From contig BFAU01000095.1 of the NCBI GenBank assembly GCA_008975185.1, forward strand, positions 1 to 9,762: a stretch of 9,762 nt of DNA, in the 5' to 3' direction. Origin of the DNA: a bacterium MnTg04. GTDB lineage: Bacteria > Pseudomonadota > Gammaproteobacteria > Steroidobacterales > MnTg04. Under the pieces are notes generated by a model, which worked only from the letters and a program-made list of their open reading frames with translations, had not been told where the DNA came from and made no database searches. The position numbers and the translations under genes are program-made. Shown piece after piece: positions 7,476 through 9,762 of the stretch (the stretch's first letter is position 1; the number at the start of each line of letters is the position of its first letter).

Positions 7476-8814
7476 TTTCGTTCTCCTTAGAGGCTGATTC
7501 GCTGCCAGGCTGGCAGCGCCGCAGCCACTCGGCCCGCTTGCGGAAAAACATCTGCAGGCCGTCAATCTCGGCTTGCCGAATATCCGGATGCCAGGCTTCG
7601 AATATCAGCACGATACGTTCGTGGTCGCCGCGGTTCCAGGCCTCATGTTCGAAGCTGTCATCGAAGGCCAGAATTTTACCGGTTTCCCAGTGCCGGGTTT
7701 CTTCGCCAACACGGATTCCACAGCCGTCCGGAATGATCAGCCCAAGGTGGATGGTCAGTCTGAAATTCATTTGCCCGTAATGGGGAATGATGTGGCCGCC
7801 GGGCTGCAACCGTGAAAAGAAGATTTCGGGCATGTAGTCTTCGGCCTCGGGGTAAGGCAGCGATTCCATGACTGCCATGGTTTTCGGGCAGCGTTTGTAG
7901 TTTTCAGAAATCACCCCTGCTTTAAACATGTGAAAGGAAGTCCACGCCTGCGAGCCAAGCAGTGAAGAAAAGTCGGTGCCCGCCCGGGTCTTGCTGTGAT
8001 CCGTGCCTTCCACGTTTGCCGCGATATAAGGTGTAAACTCGGCCTGCTCTTCGAGCAAGGCGTCCAGTTCGCCGCGAATGTCATCGTAGGCGGCTTCCAC
8101 CCGCGATACCCAATCGAACTTTTCCCTTTCGAACCATGGCATCGCCTGCATACCCGGAAACAGGATGAACTCTGGCCGCTGCATCGGGTGGTTGTATTCG
8201 GCTTTCTCCTCGCGATACAAGATCCGCATGGCCCGTTCGAACCTGTCGCGCTCTTTCGCCGGGTATTTGCCGGCAAGTTCGTCGAGAACCTGCTGGTTCA
8301 TCCGCTTGTAATGCTTGTTCAGCGCCTGCAGCGCAGATCCGATTTCCTGCCGGGCCGCCGGTGTCATTTTCGTATTGGTGGCCGCCTGATCCAGTGCCGG
8401 CTCGGTCAATACCGCGCGCTGCAGCAGTTCTGCGCCGGCTTCTGCCTGTCCCCTGGCGGTATAAAGCATGCCGGCCTTGAGCATGGCGGAAACATTCTCC
8501 GGATCTAGGCGGGCAGTATGGGCAAAATTGTCGGCGGCTTTCTCGTTCATGCCCAGATGCTGCTGGACGAAGGCCAGCCGATACCGATAGGCGGCTACAT
8601 TAGGTTCTGCCGCCGTTGCGTCATCCAGCAGGCTCAAGCTGGAATTGGCATCGCCGCGGCGGAAGGCGAGCATCGCGAGCCTGAAGCAAGCCGGCGCAAA
8701 CGGCGGCTGCGTCGCAGCGAGTTCTTGCAGGCGCTGCTCCGCCTGTCGCTGCCTGCCCTCGCGCAGGTCTTTTTCCGCTGCCGCAAAGGCTTGTTGTACT
8801 GATTCGGCGCTCAT
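7462..8814 (-). CDS. TPR-domain aspartyl/asparaginyl beta-hydroxylase family protein
   Basis: A 450-residue two-part protein with no signal peptide. Residues about 5-141 form roughly four TPR helical pairs, a protein-binding scaffold. Residues about 230-412 are the Asp/Asn beta-hydroxylase (Asp_Arg_Hydrox) double-stranded beta-helix, a non-haem Fe(II), 2-oxoglutarate-dependent oxygenase. Compared with human AspH from memory, His345 and His390 match the two iron ligands (His679, His725), Arg400 the 2OG-binding Arg735 (both ten residues after the second His), Ser334 matches Ser668, and Arg352 and His356 match Arg686 and His690. AspH Arg688 is replaced by Thr354. The core needed for catalysis is therefore present. 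The likely reaction is hydroxylation of a peptide or small-molecule side chain; the substrate is unknown. The gene starts 40 bp after the first oxygenase gene; the start has only weak ribosome-site sequence, with GAGGAA over 20 nt away. It overlaps the MscS start at its 3' end. Confidence 0.92.
   Translation of the reverse strand: MSAESVQQAFAAAEKDLREGRQRQAEQRLQELAATQPPFAPACFRLAMLAFRRGDANSSLSLLDDATAAEPNVAAYRYRLAFVQQHLGMNEKAADNFAHTARLDPENVSAMLKAGMLYTARGQAEAGAELLQRAVLTEPALDQAATNTKMTPAARQEIGSALQALNKHYKRMNQQVLDELAGKYPAKERDRFERAMRILYREEKAEYNHPMQRPEFILFPGMQAMPWFEREKFDWVSRVEAAYDDIRGELDALLEEQAEFTPYIAANVEGTDHSKTRAGTDFSSLLGSQAWTSFHMFKAGVISENYKRCPKTMAVMESLPYPEAEDYMPEIFFSRLQPGGHIIPHYGQMNFRLTIHLGLIIPDGCGIRVGEETRHWETGKILAFDDSFEHEAWNRGDHERIVLIFEAWHPDIRQAEIDGLQMFFRKRAEWLRRCQPGSESASKENENGTD
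7483..7488 (-). promoter_or_regulatory. Shine-Dalgarno site of the MscS gene, inside the upstream coding region
   Basis: AAGGAG on the minus strand lies seven bases before the ATG at 7475 and within the last codons of the hydroxylase gene. It fixes the MscS start and implies that ribosomes finishing the hydroxylase gene feed initiation of the channel. Confidence 0.85.
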
Positions 8815-8854
8815 GGCTCGTGGTATCGGTCTTTGTTCCTCGAGGTAGCAGCGA

Positions 8855-9511
8855 TCAGCAGTCTTCGTCGCTGACCAGGTCCAGGTTAAAAGTAATGCCG
8901 ACCCTGGGGATGTCGTTTTGTTGCATTTCCACCCAGTGCTCGAGGTAGGACGGAAACATAACGATCAGCCCGGTTTGCGGTTGCACCGAGAACTCCAGGT
9001 TGCTGAATATGGTCTGCCCGGTCTGGCCGCCAGGCTCGTGCATGCGAAAACCGGCTTTCGGGTCGAGAAAAGCGATTCGGGCAGAGGTCTTGTTTGCTGA
9101 AACGTAGTAGGTGCCGCTGATCAGGCTGTTCCGGTGACGATGCACTTCGTGGTAGCAGCCCTTGACGGTGATAGTTCCGAACATGGTTGTGAGATTCAGC
9201 GGCGGGTTCTCGGTCGAAAAGCCCATGCTCCTTGCAAAGCAACGGCCGTGGCGCAATATCTGCCCGGCAATTTCGGCAAACTCCGCGTCCTTTTGAATCT
9301 GGTTGCGGCTGAAAAAAGAGGTATAGCCGGTCCGGTACTCTTTTTTGCAGATTTCCACTCCTTCCGGATCCGAATTCCTCAGCGTTTCGACCTTCCGCAC
9401 CAGTGCCTGGTTGAATTCCCTGTCGTCGGTCAGGCGATTGATATAGATGGGCACCGGGAAAACCGGGAACATCGCTTTCTTGTTGTTTTCGGGTGTAGAA
9501 AATTTTGTCAT
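8855..9511 (-). CDS. 2OG-Fe(II) oxygenase, TIGR02466-like
   Basis: A 218-residue cytoplasmic protein, a normal length for the TIGR02466 / PF13759 group of putative 2-oxoglutarate-Fe(II) oxygenases. It opens with the family-typical FPVPIY strand (residues 16-23). The signature block is at 120-137: Tyr-His121-x-x-His124-x-His126-x-Asn-Ser, followed by LISGTYYV. The distal motif is FPSYLEHW with His192, and Arg203 in the PRVGITFN strand fits the 2OG anchor. Thus the metal ligands are probably His124 or His126 plus His192; which proximal residue completes the triad is uncertain, since the usual acidic residue is not obvious. Members are found beside tryptophan halogenases, TonB receptors and other oxygenases, with no fixed substrate known to me. 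The start has GGGGA about eight bases upstream. It is the first gene of the oxygenase/MscS operon, 40 bp before the TPR-hydroxylase gene. Confidence 0.9.
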   Translation of the reverse strand: MTKFSTPENNKKAMFPVFPVPIYINRLTDDREFNQALVRKVETLRNSDPEGVEICKKEYRTGYTSFFSRNQIQKDAEFAEIAGQILRHGRCFARSMGFSTENPPLNLTTMFGTITVKGCYHEVHRHRNSLISGTYYVSANKTSARIAFLDPKAGFRMHEPGGQTGQTIFSNLEFSVQPQTGLIVMFPSYLEHWVEMQQNDIPRVGITFNLDLVSDEDC

Positions 9512-9694
9512 GTTTATTTCCCCGGTAATGCCTGGCGGGCCTGTACAGGATAACCTCTGGCCGCCGCGCTGGAAAACATCGTTTTGTCAGATTGGCCCAA
9601 CGCACCACCGTATATTGCTGCCGCTCGCTCCGTTTCCTGTGATAGTCTGCCGGCCTTTATTCGGGCGCCAGCAGGCGCCTGCCAGGGGGCACAC
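9512..9694. promoter_or_regulatory. Divergent promoter region between the oxygenase operon and a lipoprotein gene
   Basis: This 183-bp gap must drive both the minus-strand oxygenase operon and the plus-strand lipoprotein gene. For the plus strand, TGTGATAGT at 9638-9646 is an extended -10-like element (TGn plus GATAGT) that would start a transcript near 9653 with a leader of roughly 40 nt. A convincing -35 is not visible. For the minus strand I find no clear promoter pair. Confidence 0.4.
9663..9681 (+). promoter_or_regulatory. Strong GC hairpin in the 5' leader of the lipoprotein gene
   Basis: Two copies of the self-complementary GGCGCC (9664-9669 and 9674-9679) are separated by AGCA, giving a stem of seven to eight pairs including a G-U. 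It ends just upstream of the AGGGGG ribosome site (9684-9689). No U-run follows, so it is not a standard terminator. It could stabilise the leader or affect translation. Confidence 0.45.
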
Positions 9695-9762
9695 ATGAAA
9701 ATCGCTCGATTTACCAGCCTGCTTGTTACGTTGATTCTGGTCGCATGCGACGGGACGGGAAT
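9695..9762 (+). CDS. Lipoprotein, N-terminal fragment
   Basis: Only 22 full codons lie in the window. The ATG has AGGGGG five bases upstream, a very good ribosome site. The product opens with Lys and Arg, a hydrophobic core, and a lipobox Leu15-Val-Ala-Cys18, so it is a lipid-anchored exported protein. Asp19 at +2 would favour inner-membrane retention under the E. coli Lol avoidance rule. No frame continues in a way that identifies the family. It is divergent from the oxygenase operon and may share its control region. Confidence 0.75.
   Translation, partial: MKIARFTSLLVTLILVACDGTG

Noticed and set aside
7476..7565. Extended MscS start 30 codons further upstream
   Set aside because: The extra residues lie in the hydroxylase coding region and lack a ribosome site, while AAGGAG points to the ATG at 7475.
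8886..9608. 240-codon minus-strand open frame overlapping the TIGR02466-like gene in another frame
   Set aside because: Same strand but shifted frame; the 218-residue frame carries the oxygenase motifs and a good ribosome site.

Overview
The window looks like chromosomal DNA of a free-living, probably aquatic or marine gammaproteobacterium. This is inference from the GC content (mid-50s to about 60% by eye, mostly G/C third positions), well-spaced Shine-Dalgarno (SD) sites, Gram-negative lipoproteins with lipoboxes, and the gene families present. No rRNA, tRNA, transposase, phage gene or CRISPR array was seen. I cannot name the species.

Layout, left to right. (1) 1-198, minus: the first 66 residues of a response-regulator receiver domain, cut by the window edge. 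(2) 424-2031, minus: a large lipoprotein with a CPPC thioredoxin domain and a long helical C-terminal part, followed by a probable weak intrinsic terminator. (3) 2032-2317: a divergent intergenic region holding an orphan strong SD with an open reading frame, and a 9-bp direct repeat flanking about 160 bp. (4) 2318-3475 and 3485-4414, plus: a two-gene unit encoding a DUF819 (YjcL-like) polytopic membrane protein and a rhomboid intramembrane serine protease with an extra N-terminal cytoplasmic domain. (5) 4387-6192, minus: a 601-residue cytoplasmic coiled-coil protein of unknown function with four 31-residue tandem repeats. Its 3' end overlaps the rhomboid gene by 28 bp in convergent orientation. 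(6) 9511 to 6360, minus: a three-gene operon in the order 2OG-Fe(II) oxygenase (TIGR02466-like), TPR plus aspartyl/asparaginyl beta-hydroxylase, and MscS-family mechanosensitive channel. The last two genes overlap by 14 nt. (7) From 9695, plus: the start of a divergent lipoprotein gene, cut by the window edge.

The clearest functional unit is region 6. Two different non-haem iron, 2-oxoglutarate-dependent oxygenase folds are made from one transcript with a membrane tension channel. This suggests hydroxylation of a peptide or small molecule at or near the envelope, but the substrate cannot be read from the sequence. The remaining genes are envelope or regulatory functions (redox lipoprotein, membrane protease, membrane transporter-like protein). 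I see no recognisable defence, secretion or mobile system.
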